Part shown: one piece after another, positions 41,732 to 49,495 of the stretch
How the letters are laid out: the number at the start of each line of letters is the position of its first letter
How positions within the stretch are numbered: position 1 is the first letter of the stretch
DNA from: Sterolibacterium sp.
GTDB taxonomy: Bacteria > Pseudomonadota > Gammaproteobacteria > Burkholderiales > Rhodocyclaceae
Direction of reading: 5' to 3'
Length of the DNA: 64,000 bases
Assembly: GCA_028713555.1 (NCBI GenBank)
Contig: JAQTOA010000007.1
Span: 100,032 to 164,031, forward strand
Made by a program: the position numbers and the translations under genes
Notes under the pieces: generated by a model
Told to the model about the DNA's origin: nothing
What the model saw: only the letters and a program-made list of their open reading frames with translations
Database searches by the model: none

Positions 41732-42229
41732 ATGTTCCCGATGACCGTAACTATCAGCAACCCCGCGCAACTCAACGCCGTAATGGCCGCCCTCAACGTC
41801 GGCGGCATCGAGTTGCCCAAGACCTCGCCTTGTGTCGGCCACGCTGCCGAAACCGCCAAGGAAGAAGCCAAGGGCAAGGCCACCAGCACCAAGAAGGAAG
41901 CCTCCAAGACCGAGGCCAAGGAAGAGCCGAAGGCCGAAGCCCAAGCTGCAGCCGCCACCGAAACCACCCAGGCCGCCGACCAGAAACCGGAAGCCCTCAC
42001 GCAAATGACTGCCGGCGAAGCCGAGAAGGCCCTGCACGGTCACGCCAACAACCCGGCCGACGCACCGACCTACCAGGACACCGCCGACGCCGTTACCAAG
42101 CTGGCGCGCACCAAGGGCCGCGACGCTGCCGTCGCCGTGCTCTCGAAGTTCGGCGCCGGCAAGCTGCCCGACGTGAAGCCCGAGCAGTTCGCTGCTGTCA
42201 TCGCCGCTTGCGAAGAAGCCGGGGCCTAA
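41732..42229 (+). CDS. Phage protein with Lys/Glu/Ala-rich linker, unknown function
   Basis: 165 residues. A short N-terminal domain (MTVTISNPAQLNAVMAALN) is joined by a low-complexity KEEAKGKATSTKKEASKTEA linker (about 45-80) to a helical C-terminal domain (DAVTKLARTKGRDAAVAVLSKFG). Such two-domain proteins occur in the DUF2815/DUF2800 replication modules; the C-terminal part may bind a replication partner. No function known. Confidence 0.68.
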   Translation: MFPMTVTISNPAQLNAVMAALNVGGIELPKTSPCVGHAAETAKEEAKGKATSTKKEASKTEAKEEPKAEAQAAAATETTQAADQKPEALTQMTAGEAEKALHGHANNPADAPTYQDTADAVTKLARTKGRDAAVAVLSKFGAGKLPDVKPEQFAAVIAACEEAGA

Positions 42230-42233
42230 CAAC

Positions 42234-43274
42234 ATGGCTACCACCAAGAAGCGCACCAAAGCGCAGCCCACCGGCGAAGTCGTTACGGCCTTCAAGGGCT
42301 TCAATCAATCCCTGCAATGTCGCGGCTTTCAGTTCGAGGTCGGCAAGACCTACGAACACGAAGGCGAAGTGAAAGCCTGCGCGTCGGGTTTCCATTCGTG
42401 CGAGTACCCGCTCGACGTTTTCAACTACTACAACCCAGCCGACAGCCGCTTCGCCGTGGTCAAGGCATCCGGCCAGATCAGCCGGCACGACGGCGACAGC
42501 AAGGTCGCCAGCGCCACCCTCACCGTAGAGGCTGAAATCGGCCTGCCGGTGTTGGTCGCCCGCGCCGTGGATTGGGTCATGGGCAAGCTGGACAAATCCA
42601 TTGAGCAGACCCTCGTCACGGGCGACTACTCGGCGGCCACGAACACGGGCAACCGCTCGGCGGCCACGAACGCGGGCGACTACTCGGCGGCCACGAACAC
42701 GGGCGACTACTCGGCGGCCACGAACGCGGGCGACTACTCGGCGGCCACGAACACGGGCGACTACTCGGCGGCCACGAACACGGGCTACCAGTCGGCGGCC
42801 ACGAACACGGGCGACCACTCGGCGGCCCCGAACACGGGCGACTACTCGGCGGCCACGAACGCGGGCGACCACTCGGCGGCCACGAACACGGGCGACAACT
42901 CGGCGGCCACGAACACGGGCGACCGCTCGGCGGCCACGAACACGGGCAACCGCTCGGCGGCCACGAACACGGGCGACTACTCGGCGGCCACGAACACGGG
43001 CTACCAGTCGGCGGCCACGAACGCGGGCGACTACTCGGGCGCCGAAGTGAAGGGCGCCGAATCCGTCGCGGCGTCGCTTGGCATCCAAGGCCGTGCCCGC
43101 GCTGCCGCTGGCAACGCCATCGTCCTCTGCTACCGCGACGAGAACGACAGCCGCCTGGTCCATATCCGCGCCAGCAAGGTGGGCGACAACGGCATCAAGC
43201 CGGACACCTGGTACGCCCTCGACGCCACTGGCGAATTTGTTGAAGTTGAAACCGAAAACGAGGTGGCCGAATGA
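42234..43274 (+). CDS. DUF7666-type protein with 9-residue repeats
   Basis: 346 residues. The N-terminal domain ([39 protein letters not shown]) is the DUF7666 type known in phages and mobile elements. Residues about 130-264 are 15 perfect-length repeats G-x-x-S-A-A-T-N-T/A plus a decaying sixteenth, expected to fold as a beta-solenoid. A C-terminal domain ([19 protein letters not shown] ... [14 protein letters not shown]) follows. Function unknown. It overlaps the DUF2800 gene by 4 bp, so it is part of the replication operon. Confidence 0.82.
   Translation: MATTKKRTKAQPTGEVVTAFKGFNQSLQCRGFQFEVGKTYEHEGEVKACASGFHSCEYPLDVFNYYNPADSRFAVVKASGQISRHDGDSKVASATLTVEAEIGLPVLVARAVDWVMGKLDKSIEQTLVTGDYSAATNTGNRSAATNAGDYSAATNTGDYSAATNAGDYSAATNTGDYSAATNTGYQSAATNTGDHSAAPNTGDYSAATNAGDHSAATNTGDNSAATNTGDRSAATNTGNRSAATNTGDYSAATNTGYQSAATNAGDYSGAEVKGAESVAASLGIQGRARAAAGNAIVLCYRDENDSRLVHIRASKVGDNGIKPDTWYALDATGEFVEVETENEVAE
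42621..43025 (+). repeat. 27-bp in-frame tandem repeat, 15 units
   Basis: Each unit encodes G-x-x-S-A-A-T-N-T/A. Codons 2-3 vary among DY, NR, YQ, DH, DN and DR; codon 9 is ACG or GCG; one unit has Pro for Thr. All other codons are identical in every unit, with no synonymous change. Because 27 is a multiple of three, all reading frames on both strands stay open here. Confidence 0.95.
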
Positions 43275-44515
43275 GCGAGCACGCCAAACTCTCCCCATCC
43301 AGCGCGCACCGCTGGCTTCAATGCCCCGGCAGCGTGGCCCTTGAGGCGACGTGCCCGGACGATTCCAGCGACTTCGCCGACGAGGGCACCGCTGCGCACG
43401 AACTGGCCGCCATGGCATTGACCGCCGGCAACGATGCCGCCGCATACCTGGGCCGCGTCATCCAGGTGAATGGCAAGGGCTGGGAAGTCACTGACGACAT
43501 GGCCGGCCACGTGCAGAAATATCTCGACTACGTGCGCAGCATCGACGGCGAACTCATGGTCGAGCAGCGCTTGAGCATCGAGGCCATTACCGGCGAAGCC
43601 GACGCCAAGGGCACGTCCGACGCCGTGATCCTGGCCGGCAACGAACTGGTCATCGTCGATTTGAAGTATGGCCGAGGCGTCAAGGTCGATGCCGAGAACA
43701 ACGAGCAGTTGCAGATTTACGCCCTGGCCGCGCTCAACGAGTTCGAATTCCTCGGCGACTTCCATACCGCGCGCGTCGTCATCGTGCAGCCCCGCCTCGA
43801 CCATATCAGCGAATGGGTGCGCAACGTGCCGGACCTGCGCACGCTGTTCGCCGAGCACGTCAAGCGCGGCGCCGAGCGCTGCTTCTCGGCCATGCAGTAC
43901 CACGGCAACTACAAGGAACTGCACGAGAAGTACCTCAACCCCGGCAACGATCAATGCCGCTTCTGCAAGGCCAAGGCGATCTGCCCGACGCTGACCGAGC
44001 ACGTGCTCGCCACCGTGGCCGACGATTTCGTCGATACCACGCAGCCGGTGGCCCCGCAACTTGAGCACGCCGCCGAGCGCACCTTCGACAACGCCACCCT
44101 GGGCAACCTGCTGGGCGCGGCCGACTTGATCGAGGGCTGGTGCAAGGCCATCCGTGCCAAGGCCGAGGCCGAGTTGTTGGCCGGCCATCCGGTGCCCGGC
44201 TACAAGCTGGTCGAAGGTCGGCGCGGTTCCCGCCGCTGGACGAATGACGCCGAGGTCGAGCAGACCATGAAGTCCATGCGCATGAAGCTGGAAGAAATGT
44301 ACGACTTCTCGCTGATTTCGCCGACCACTGCCGAGAAGCTGCACAAGGCCGGGACTATAGGCCCGCGCCAGTGGCCGAAGTTGCAGGGCCTCATTACCCA
44401 ATCCGAAGGCAAGCCCAGCGTGGCCCCGGCATCCGACAAGCGCCCGGCGCTGGTCATTCAGGCCACCGCCGACGAGTTCGCCGACGTGACCGACAGCGTG
44501 GAGGACTTGGTGTGA
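43271..44515 (+). CDS. DUF2800 PD-(D/E)XK nuclease, C-terminal DLV
   Basis: 414 residues, Cas4/RecB-like exonuclease family of phage replication modules. The core is seen in [31 protein letters not shown] gives the Asp and VDLK the D/E-x-K. Cysteines (CPGS near 15 and [11 protein letters not shown] near 235) could hold an Fe-S cluster as in Cas4/AddB. It probably works with the adjacent DUF2815 ssDNA-binding protein in recombination. The C-terminus is DSVEDLV (GAC TTG GTG). Confidence 0.88.
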   Translation: MSEHAKLSPSSAHRWLQCPGSVALEATCPDDSSDFADEGTAAHELAAMALTAGNDAAAYLGRVIQVNGKGWEVTDDMAGHVQKYLDYVRSIDGELMVEQRLSIEAITGEADAKGTSDAVILAGNELVIVDLKYGRGVKVDAENNEQLQIYALAALNEFEFLGDFHTARVVIVQPRLDHISEWVRNVPDLRTLFAEHVKRGAERCFSAMQYHGNYKELHEKYLNPGNDQCRFCKAKAICPTLTEHVLATVADDFVDTTQPVAPQLEHAAERTFDNATLGNLLGAADLIEGWCKAIRAKAEAELLAGHPVPGYKLVEGRRGSRRWTNDAEVEQTMKSMRMKLEEMYDFSLISPTTAEKLHKAGTIGPRQWPKLQGLITQSEGKPSVAPASDKRPALVIQATADEFADVTDSVEDLV

Positions 44516-44679
44516 AGAACCAGCCGCCTGCCAAGTTGCTGCCACTCGAAGCCGCACGGCTGCTACAGCAGGCGGCACAAACCCCGATCCCTGGGCATGA
44601 CCCGCTCGCCAGGGTGAAAGCGATCGACAAAGCCACCGAGCGGGTCAAGCGTCAGTTCCCCCAATTCTTTAAGGAGTAA
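44512..44679 (+). CDS. Small basic phage protein between nuclease and SSB
   Basis: 55 residues from GTG 44512, which overlaps the DUF2800 stop (GTGA). Helical and basic: [18 protein letters not shown], then [16 protein letters not shown]. Function unknown. Confidence 0.62.
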   Translation: MKNQPPAKLLPLEAARLLQQAAQTPIPGHDPLARVKAIDKATERVKRQFPQFFKE

Positions 44680-44685
44680 CCCACC

Positions 44686-45234
44686 ATGAAACTGAAACTC
44701 AACAACGTGCGCCTAGCTTTCCCGGTGCTGTTCGAAGCCAAGACCGTGAATGGCGAAGGCAAGCCGGCGTTTTCCGCCTCGTTCCTGCTCGACCCCGCCG
44801 ACCCGCAAGTGAAGGCCCTCAACCAGGCCATCGAGCAAGTCGCCAAGGACAAGTGGGGTGCCAAGGCCGACGCCATCCTCAAGCAGATGCGCGCCCAGGA
44901 CAAGGTGGCCCTGCACGACGGCGACCTCAAGTCGAACTATGACGGCTTCCCCGGCAACCTGTACGTGTCCGCCCGTGCCACCACCCGGCCGCTGGTCATC
45001 GACAAGGACAAGAGCCCGCTCACCGAGCAGGACGGCAAGCCCTACGCCGGCTGCTACGTGAATGCCAGCGTCGAACTGTGGGCGCAGGACAACAACTACG
45101 GCAAGCGCGTGAACGCCAGCCTGCGCGGTGTTCAGTTCTACAAGGACGGCGACGCCTTCGCTGGTGGCGGTGCTGCGAGCGAGGACGAGTTCGACGACAT
45201 CGCCGAAGGCGCAACCGCCGACGATCTGGTGTAA
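44686..45234 (+). CDS. DUF2815 single-stranded-DNA-binding protein, C-terminal DLV
   Basis: 182 residues. MKLKLNNVRLAFPVLFEAKT, FSASFLLDP and GCYVNASVELWAQDN are conserved in the DUF2815 SSB family (OB fold). The C-terminal 20 residues are acidic and flexible, ending GATADDLV. In cellular SSB a comparable acidic-hydrophobic tail docks partners. Codons are GAT CTG GTG. Confidence 0.88.
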   Translation: MKLKLNNVRLAFPVLFEAKTVNGEGKPAFSASFLLDPADPQVKALNQAIEQVAKDKWGAKADAILKQMRAQDKVALHDGDLKSNYDGFPGNLYVSARATTRPLVIDKDKSPLTEQDGKPYAGCYVNASVELWAQDNNYGKRVNASLRGVQFYKDGDAFAGGGAASEDEFDDIAEGATADDLV

Positions 45235-45236
45235 CC

Positions 45237-45455
45237 GTGGCCCTCGTCCATATCTCCATCCAGGACGAGCCGGACGGCCAAGTGGCTGTCCGGCTGACCA
45301 CCGAGCCGCCCGTGATGGTCGGCCAGGCTGCGGAAACCAACGCGCAGAAGCTCGGCGCCATCGCACTGAACGCGCTGCACGAATCCCTCGCCAAGGCCAG
45401 CACCACGAGCGGCCCGCGCCTGGTGATCGTCGGCGCAGACGGTATGCCCCATTAA
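45237..45455 (+). CDS. Small phage protein, unknown function
   Basis: 72 residues from GTG 45237, two bases after the SSB stop. The pattern VHISIQDEPDGQVAVRLTTEPPV, KLGAIALNALHESLAK, PRLVIVGADG suggests a small alpha/beta domain. No function known. Confidence 0.65.
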   Translation: MALVHISIQDEPDGQVAVRLTTEPPVMVGQAAETNAQKLGAIALNALHESLAKASTTSGPRLVIVGADGMPH

Positions 45456-45482
45456 CCCCCGCGCGCCGGCCTTCGGGCCGGG

Positions 45483-45550
45483 CGCTTTGCTGCTGGTGTT
45501 CGGCCCCTGGGCGTTACCGGGGGAGCGCACCGAGCACCAGCAGCAAAGCG
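45483..45550 (+). other. Long stem-loop upstream of phage DNA polymerase gene
   Basis: Arms of 21 bp (45483-45503 and 45530-45550) pair with a single mismatch around a 26-nt loop, ending 15 nt before the polA ATG. A second, small hairpin with a TTCG loop (CGGCC-TTCG-GGCCG region, about 45467-45481) lies just before. There is no T run, so it is not a simple terminator. Confidence 0.8.
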
Positions 45551-45565
45551 AACACGGAAAAGAAC

Positions 45566-47731
45566 ATGACGACCCTTTGGCTTGACCTCGAAACCTACAG
45601 CGCGGTGCCTATCACCAACGGCACGCATGCCTACGCTGCTGACGCGGAAATAATGCTTTTCGCCTACGCCATCGACGACGGCCCGGTGCAGGTATGGGAC
45701 TGCACCGCCCGGCCTTTGATGCCGGACGACCTGGCCGACGCGCTCTACGACCCGGCCATCATCCTCTACGCCCACAACTCCCACTTCGACCGCACGGTGC
45801 TTTGGCATAACGGCTACCGGCTGCCGCTGCCCCGCTGGCGCGACACCATGGTCAAGGCCCTGGCCCATTCGCTGCCGGGCTCGCTGGGCGATCTGTGCGA
45901 CATCCTCAAGGTGCCCACCGACAAGGCCAAGGACAAGGCCGGCCGCCAGTTGATTCAACTGTTTTGCAAGCCGCGCCCGGCCACCAGCAAGGTGCGCCGC
46001 GCCACGCGCGAAACGCACCCCGCCGAGTGGGCCAAGTTCGTGGAATACGCCGGGCTCGACATCGAGGCCATGCGCGTGGTCGACAAGAAGCTGCCGGCCT
46101 GGAACTACCAGGGCGAAGAACTCGCCTTGTGGCACCTCGACCAGACGATCAACGACCGGGGCGTCATGGTCGACACCGACCTGGCGCATGCTGCCATCCG
46201 CGCCGTGGAGCGCGCACAGAAGGTGCTCGCCGCCCGCACCCATGAACTGACCGAGGGCGCGGTGCAGGCGGCCACCCAGCGCGACGCGCTGCTGCGCCAC
46301 CTGGTCGCGGCCTACGGCATCGACCTGCCGGACATGCAGCAGAGCACGCTGGAACGGCGCATTGCCGACCCCGACCTGCCGGCCGAGTTGCGCGAACTGC
46401 TCGCCATCCGCTTGCAGGCCAGCACCACCAGCACCAGCAAGTACAAGACCCTTGCCAAGGCGGTGAGCAGCGACGGCCGGTTGCGCGGCACGCTGCAATT
46501 CAACGGCGCCAGCCGCACCGGCCGCTGGGCCGGGCGCCTGTTCCAGCCGCAAAACCTGCCGCGCCCGGTGCTCAAGCAGGCCGCCATCGACCAGGGCATC
46601 GAAGCCCTGAAAGCGAATTGCGAGGATCTGCTGTTCGCCAACGTCATGGAACTGACCAGCAGCGCAATCCGGGGGTGCATCGTCGCGCCCAAGGACAAGA
46701 AGCTGGTGGTCGCCGACCTCTCCAACATCGAAGGCCGCGTGCTCGCCTGGCTTGCCGGCGAGGAATGGAAGCTGCAAGCCTTCCGCGACTTCGATACCTG
46801 CAAGGGCCTGGACGGCAAGTGGCACACCGGTACGGCCATGACCCACGCCGTGCTCACCGGCCAGCCCATCGCCCTGGAACTCGACGCGAAGGGCGAGCCC
46901 ATCCGCATGGGCCACGACCTCTACAAACTGGCCTATGCCAAGTCGTTCGGCATTAAGCCCGAGGCCGTGAGCAAGGACAACCGCCAGGTCGGCAAGGTGC
47001 AGGAACTCGCCCTCGGCTACGAAGGCGGGGTCGGTGCCTTCCTCACCTTCGCGGCCGCCTACAACATCGACCTCGAAGCCATGGGCGAGCAGGCTATCGG
47101 TGCCATTCCCGACGCGATCCTGGGCGAGGCCACCAGGGCGCTGGAATGGACGAAGCAGCAGAAGCGCCCGACCTTTGGCCTGTCCGACCGCGCCTGGCTG
47201 GTTTGCGATTCCTTCAAGCGCTCGTGGCGCTACGCCCACCCGGCCATTTCCTCATTCTGGAAAGACCTCGAAGAAGCCGCACGCATGGCCGTGATGCGCC
47301 CCGGCGTGACCTATGAATGCCGCATGTTGAAGCTGCGCCGCGACGGCGCCTGGCTGCGTATCCGCCTGCCGTCCGGCCGCTTCCTTTGCTACCCCAGCCC
47401 GCAACTCGACGACGCCGGCAAGCTGTCCTACATGGGCGTCAATCAGTACAGCCGCAAGTGGTCCCGCCTCAAGACCTACGGCGGCAAGCTGGCCGAGAAC
47501 GTGACCCAGGCCGCAAGCCGTGACGTGCTCGCCGGAAACATGCCGGCCATCGAGGCGGCCGGCTACCAGATCGTCCTCTCGGTGCATGACGAGAACATCA
47601 CCGAAGCCGAGGACCGCGACGAATTCAACGCCGACCACCTGGCCGGCTTGATGGCAACCACCCCCACCTGGGCCAAGGGCCTGCCGCTCGCTGCGGCCGG
47701 CTTTGAAGCCTATCGCTACCGGAAGGACTGA
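45566..47731 (+). CDS. Phage DNA polymerase, family A with 3'-5' exonuclease
   Basis: 721 residues from ATG 45566. The N-terminal DnaQ-like exonuclease has Exo I LWLDLETYS, Exo II YAHNSHFDRTV and FVEYAGLDIEAMR. The polymerase has motif A VVADLSNIEGRVLAWLAG, motif B with KSFGIKPEA/QVGKVQELALGYEGG and motif C VLSVHDEN. It is of the T7/phage PolA type with no 5'-3' exonuclease. An unusual hairpin precedes it. Confidence 0.94.
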   Translation: MTTLWLDLETYSAVPITNGTHAYAADAEIMLFAYAIDDGPVQVWDCTARPLMPDDLADALYDPAIILYAHNSHFDRTVLWHNGYRLPLPRWRDTMVKALAHSLPGSLGDLCDILKVPTDKAKDKAGRQLIQLFCKPRPATSKVRRATRETHPAEWAKFVEYAGLDIEAMRVVDKKLPAWNYQGEELALWHLDQTINDRGVMVDTDLAHAAIRAVERAQKVLAARTHELTEGAVQAATQRDALLRHLVAAYGIDLPDMQQSTLERRIADPDLPAELRELLAIRLQASTTSTSKYKTLAKAVSSDGRLRGTLQFNGASRTGRWAGRLFQPQNLPRPVLKQAAIDQGIEALKANCEDLLFANVMELTSSAIRGCIVAPKDKKLVVADLSNIEGRVLAWLAGEEWKLQAFRDFDTCKGLDGKWHTGTAMTHAVLTGQPIALELDAKGEPIRMGHDLYKLAYAKSFGIKPEAVSKDNRQVGKVQELALGYEGGVGAFLTFAAAYNIDLEAMGEQAIGAIPDAILGEATRALEWTKQQKRPTFGLSDRAWLVCDSFKRSWRYAHPAISSFWKDLEEAARMAVMRPGVTYECRMLKLRRDGAWLRIRLPSGRFLCYPSPQLDDAGKLSYMGVNQYSRKWSRLKTYGGKLAENVTQAASRDVLAGNMPAIEAAGYQIVLSVHDENITEAEDRDEFNADHLAGLMATTPTWAKGLPLAAAGFEAYRYRKD

Positions 47732-47734
47732 CCT

Positions 47735-47830
47735 ATGACCTTGTACCGCCTTTATCGCATGTATCGAGGCTTCGGCTACGGCCGCGCGCTCGCCCTCAAA
47801 ACTGCATGGAGGCGCACCCGCCATGCGTGA
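47735..47830 (+). CDS. 31-residue basic phage peptide
   Basis: ATG 47735 to TGA 47830, overlapping the next gene start (47823). Arg/Tyr-rich: MTLYRLYRMYRGFGYGRALA. It sits between two tightly packed genes. It could be a real small gene or a coupling leader. Confidence 0.4.
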   Translation: MTLYRLYRMYRGFGYGRALALKTAWRRTRHA

Positions 47831-48086
47831 GAGCACCATCGAGAACTACCTTGTCGAGCGCGTCAAGGCCATGGGCGGCGAAGTCCGCAAGGTGAAGTGG
47901 ATAGGCCGCCACGGTGCGCCCGACCGCCTCGCCATGTTGCCGGGCAAAACCCTGTGGGTGGAACTCAAAGCCCCCGGCGAGAAGGCCAAGCCGCACCAGG
48001 TACGTGAGCACGAGCGCATGCGCCGCATGGGCCAGCGTGTCGAGATTGTCGATTCCTGCGAGCGCGTCGACGAGGTGCTGGCATGA
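47823..48086 (+). CDS. VRR-NUC domain nuclease
   Basis: 87 residues, minimal VRR-NUC (PD-(D/E)XK) enzyme. The core is KWIGRHGAPDRLAMLPGKTLWVELKAPGEK: Asp in GAPDR and E-x-K in VELK. Stand-alone VRR-NUC proteins in phage modules cut branched DNA. It neighbours polymerase and helicase genes. Confidence 0.88.
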   Translation: MRESTIENYLVERVKAMGGEVRKVKWIGRHGAPDRLAMLPGKTLWVELKAPGEKAKPHQVREHERMRRMGQRVEIVDSCERVDEVLA

Positions 48087-48358
48087 AGATAGCGATCCCT
48101 GAAAACGTCACGAATTCGCTACGCTTCAAGGTCGGCGACCTGTACGCCGCTGGTGGCAACAGCAGCAACACCGCCTTCTGGTTGGTTGTCGCCATCACCG
48201 AGCGCGGCGGTGCGCACCTGTTGGGCCTGAATGAGGCCGGCGAGATTGTCAGCACGGCCAGCTACAACGCCCACGCCATCGAATCGCGCCGCAAGGTGGG
48301 CCACTGCCCACAAGTCGCAAGCATGACGCTGCACGTTGAAAGCGAGGTGCTGGCATGA
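48083..48358 (+). CDS. Small phage protein, unknown function
   Basis: 91 residues, overlapping both neighbours by 4 bp. Beta-rich (FKVGDLYAAGGNSSNTAFWLVVAITERGG). It ends SEVLA, as its neighbour ends DEVLA. Function unknown. Confidence 0.68.
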   Translation: MKIAIPENVTNSLRFKVGDLYAAGGNSSNTAFWLVVAITERGGAHLLGLNEAGEIVSTASYNAHAIESRRKVGHCPQVASMTLHVESEVLA

Positions 48359-48792
48359 GCAAGTGGGACCGCCGCTTCCTGGGCCTCGCCAATCTGGTGG
48401 CCACCTGGTCGAAAGACCCGAGCACGGGCGTGGGCGCCGTCATCGTCGATAGCAAGAACCGCATTGTGTCCATGGGCTACAACGGATTCCCGCGCGCCGT
48501 GTGCGATTCCGACGAGGCCCTGTTCGACCGCGACGAGAAGCTGCGCCGAACCATCCACGCCGAGGAAAACGCCTTGCTGTTCGCCGGCCGCCCGGTGGAA
48601 GGCTGCACCATCTACGTGACCCACCCGCCGTGCGCACGCTGCGCGGCCAAGCTGATACAGGCCGGCATTGCCCGCGTGGTAGCGCAGATGCCTGCCGAGG
48701 GCTTCGGCGAACGCTGGGCCGCTGACATGCGCAGCGCCTCGGCCATGTTCCTGGAAGCTGGTGTCGGCTTTGAATACATCGAAAACAGATAA
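48355..48792 (+). CDS. dCMP/cytidine-type deaminase
   Basis: 145 residues. Zinc-site motifs HAEENALL and PPCARCAAKLIQAGI are intact, with GVGAVIVDSKNRI before them. Probably converts dCMP to dUMP to feed dTTP supply for phage replication. Confidence 0.9.
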   Translation: MSKWDRRFLGLANLVATWSKDPSTGVGAVIVDSKNRIVSMGYNGFPRAVCDSDEALFDRDEKLRRTIHAEENALLFAGRPVEGCTIYVTHPPCARCAAKLIQAGIARVVAQMPAEGFGERWAADMRSASAMFLEAGVGFEYIENR

Positions 48793-48803
48793 GGAAAACC
48801 ACC

Positions 48804-49493
48804 ATGGAAATCAAACTCACCGTGCGCGCTGAAATCATCGCCGTGCTCAAGCTGTTCGCTTCTGACAAGGACGTGCGCTACTACCTGAACGGCATCAACC
48901 TGGAAATCGGCGCCACCGAGTCGCGCCTTGTTGCAACCAATGGCTCAATGCTCGGGTGTTTTCGCGTCGAAAGCGAGCAGCCGGAAGTCGACGCACCGCT
49001 GACCGACATCATTATCCCCAACGACCTGCTCAAGGCTATCAAGCCCAGCGGCATGGTGGAAATCACCATCGGCGAACTGGAAACCAAAGACGACGGCAAG
49101 GGCGAAAAGGTGCCGGTGTCGAATGCTCGCCCGGTAACGCTTACCTATGCCGGCCTGTCGATGAGCGGCAAAACCATGGACGGCAAGTTTCCAGATTTTC
49201 GGCGCGTCATCCCTGCCAAAGTATCAGGCCAGCCGGCGCAGTTTGACCCACGTTTTACCGGCACCCTGGCGAAAGCCTGGTCGATTCTGCACGGCGGAAA
49301 AGGCCCGCACCTCGCGGCCATTGGATTCAACGGCAACGATGGCGCAGCACTAATCGACCTGGCCGACGAGAACTTTGTAGGGGTAATCATGCCGCTGCGC
49401 CCGCATGCCGTAACCGCGCCCGAGACCCCCCCTTGCTGGGCTCACGACTACCGTTTGCAGCCTGCTGCTGAACCTGCCGCCGACCTGGTGTAA
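48804..49493 (+). CDS. Two-domain DnaN-like sliding clamp, C-terminal DLV
   Basis: 229 residues. Segments DVRYYLNGINLEI, RLVATNGSMLG, IIIPNDLLKAI, MDGKFPDFRRVIP and FVGVIMPLRP align in order with domains 2 and 3 of the bacterial beta clamp (VRYYLNG, VATDGHRL, DGRFPDYRRVLP, VVMPMRL in E. coli), but nothing corresponds to domain 1. So the protein would need three subunits, not two, to make a six-domain ring. It ends EPAADLV after the clamp fold. Function as a ring is inferred. Confidence 0.75.
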   Translation: MEIKLTVRAEIIAVLKLFASDKDVRYYLNGINLEIGATESRLVATNGSMLGCFRVESEQPEVDAPLTDIIIPNDLLKAIKPSGMVEITIGELETKDDGKGEKVPVSNARPVTLTYAGLSMSGKTMDGKFPDFRRVIPAKVSGQPAQFDPRFTGTLAKAWSILHGGKGPHLAAIGFNGNDGAALIDLADENFVGVIMPLRPHAVTAPETPPCWAHDYRLQPAAEPAADLV

Positions 49494-49495
49494 CA

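Noticed and set aside
42621..43025. CRISPR-like array
   Set aside because: Units are contiguous with no spacers, in frame within a gene, and no cas genes are present.
42198..43445. Arg/Val repeat protein antisense to the 27-bp array
   Set aside because: The repeat length is a multiple of three, so all frames stay open; no start site or flanking domain supports it.
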